Source: CAZJJZ01 sp964546505 (GTDB lineage: Bacteria; Patescibacteriota; Gracilibacteria; UBA1369). From it: a stretch of 14,134 nucleotides of DNA. The DNA is taken from assembly GCA_964546505.1 (NCBI GenBank), contig CAZJJZ010000029.1, forward strand, positions 1 through 14,134. Reading direction: 5' to 3'. This document shows positions 13,534 to 14,134 of the stretch, piece by piece (positions within the stretch are counted from its first letter, which is position 1; every line of letters begins with the position of its first letter). Both the position numbers and the translations under genes were made by a program. Below the pieces are notes generated by a model, which was not told the origin of the DNA, ran no database searches, and saw only the letters and a program-made list of their open reading frames with translations.

Positions 13534-14134
13534 CTATCTGCTGAACTGTAAATATTCAACTGCTTTGGGGGTCACTATTCTGCCGCGCGGCGTTCTTTCT
13601 AGCAGACCTAATTGAATCAAAAACGGCTCATAAACCTCCTCAATCGTCGCCAAATCTTCGTTGAGCGAGGCCGCTAAAGTGCTCAAACCAACCGGTCCGC
13701 CACGGTGTTTTTGCCATATTGCCTCTAACAGCTGTCTATCGCTTCGATCCAAACCTAGTTGATCTATACCAAGGGCGTGTAAAGTCTGATCTACAATTTT
13801 CATATCTATACGTTCTTGCGCGCTTACTTCAGCAAAATCTCGAGCTCTTTTTAACAGTCTATTCGCTATACGAGGAGTTTTGCGTGCGGAGAGTGCCAAT
13901 TTTTTAGCTTCATTTTCCGCGATTTCTACTTTTAAAATCTGTGCCGATCGGCTGATAATTTGCTGAATTTCGGTGTCTTGATAGTAGTTCAATTTGAAAA
14001 TTGCCCCAAAACGATCTCTCAGAGGCGAAGAAAGCATGCTCATCTTGGTCGTAGCTCCAATTAAAGTAAAATGAGGAATTTTTAAGCGCATGGACTTGGC
14101 AGATGGTCCTTTGCCGATTACGATGTCAATTCCA
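13534..14134 (-). CDS. ruvB: Holliday junction branch-migration helicase RuvB (N-terminus off window)
   Basis: RuvB is the hexameric AAA+ motor that, with RuvA, drives Holliday junction branch migration. The frame is open to the right edge, where it reads GIDIVIGKGPSAKSMRLKIP, the conserved stretch before sensor 1. About 199 C-terminal residues are visible. They include sensor 1 FTLIGATT, the arginine finger region SSPLRDRFG, the sensor 2 helix TPRIANRLLKRARDFA, the RGGPVGLSTLAASLNED block and the C-terminal winged helix ending in RTPRGRIVTPKAVEYLQ. The Walker A and B motifs lie outside the window. It ends at TAG (13536-13534), nine bases before the clpC -35 box. Confidence 0.95.
   Translation of the reverse strand, partial: GIDIVIGKGPSAKSMRLKIPHFTLIGATTKMSMLSSPLRDRFGAIFKLNYYQDTEIQQIISRSAQILKVEIAENEAKKLALSARKTPRIANRLLKRARDFAEVSAQERIDMKIVDQTLHALGIDQLGLDRSDRQLLEAIWQKHRGGPVGLSTLAASLNEDLATIEEVYEPFLIQLGLLERTPRGRIVTPKAVEYLQFSR

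Noticed and set aside
1..14134. Alternative genetic code with TGA as Gly or Trp
   Set aside because: TGA ends proS, the SGNH gene and rsmE exactly at expected C-termini, so it is a stop codon here; the TGA in clpC needs a frame change, not a sense reading.
1..14134. tRNA, rRNA, CRISPR arrays or insertion sequences
   Set aside because: I saw no cloverleaf, no regularly spaced repeats and no transposase-like protein on either strand.

Overview
The window suggests an AT-rich, reduced-genome bacterium, probably of the Patescibacteria/CPR type. The evidence is densely packed housekeeping genes, a short ProRS without the editing insertion, a four-domain ribosomal protein S1, frequent TTG starts and almost no Shine-Dalgarno sequences. 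This placement is inferred from style and was not tested by phylogeny. TGA ends several clear genes (proS, the SGNH gene, rsmE), so the genetic code in which TGA encodes Gly does not apply.

Left edge (1-1224). This part differs from the rest. It holds two GC-rich, GC3-rich blocks (1-600 and about 860-1219) around an AT-rich island (about 603-857). The first block contains the 3' end of an unrecognised protein gene, a perfect 11-bp GC hairpin, a run of hairpins that could be a small RNA, and a strong terminator. The AT island carries promoter-like TTGACA boxes and two sizeable inverted repeats. The second block encodes a short Gly/Thr-rich lipoprotein of a kind common in large-genome, GC-rich bacteria. 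The change to AT-rich DNA falls within a few bases of the rmlD stop codon, so this edge is either acquired DNA or an assembly chimera.

Core (1225-8644). On the minus strand lie infB, proS and an rmlD-like reductase. infB ends in a strong intrinsic terminator whose T-tract runs straight into the proS ATG. proS and rmlD overlap through a TTGA junction. Divergent from infB on the plus strand is a two-gene unit: an unrecognised 112-aa protein overlapping a 733-aa protein that carries an SGNH/GDSL hydrolase domain. This unit converges on rpsA, and the two share a terminator.

Right part (8645-14134). rpsA (minus) has a promoter and a hairpin in its leader. rsmE (plus) overlaps the 3' end of clpC tail to tail. 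clpC (minus) is split into an N-domain ORF and an ATPase ORF by a single-base shift at UUU UGA, a sequence resembling the prfB +1 programmed frameshift site. clpC is preceded by a consensus sigma-70 promoter embedded in a CIRCE element (the HrcA operator), so heat-shock control of the Clp ATPase is well supported. ruvB (minus) runs off the right end.

Most genes serve translation (IF-2, ProRS, S1, RsmE), protein quality control (ClpC) or recombination (RuvB). The most unusual features are the clpC frameshift, the SGNH two-gene unit and the mosaic left edge.
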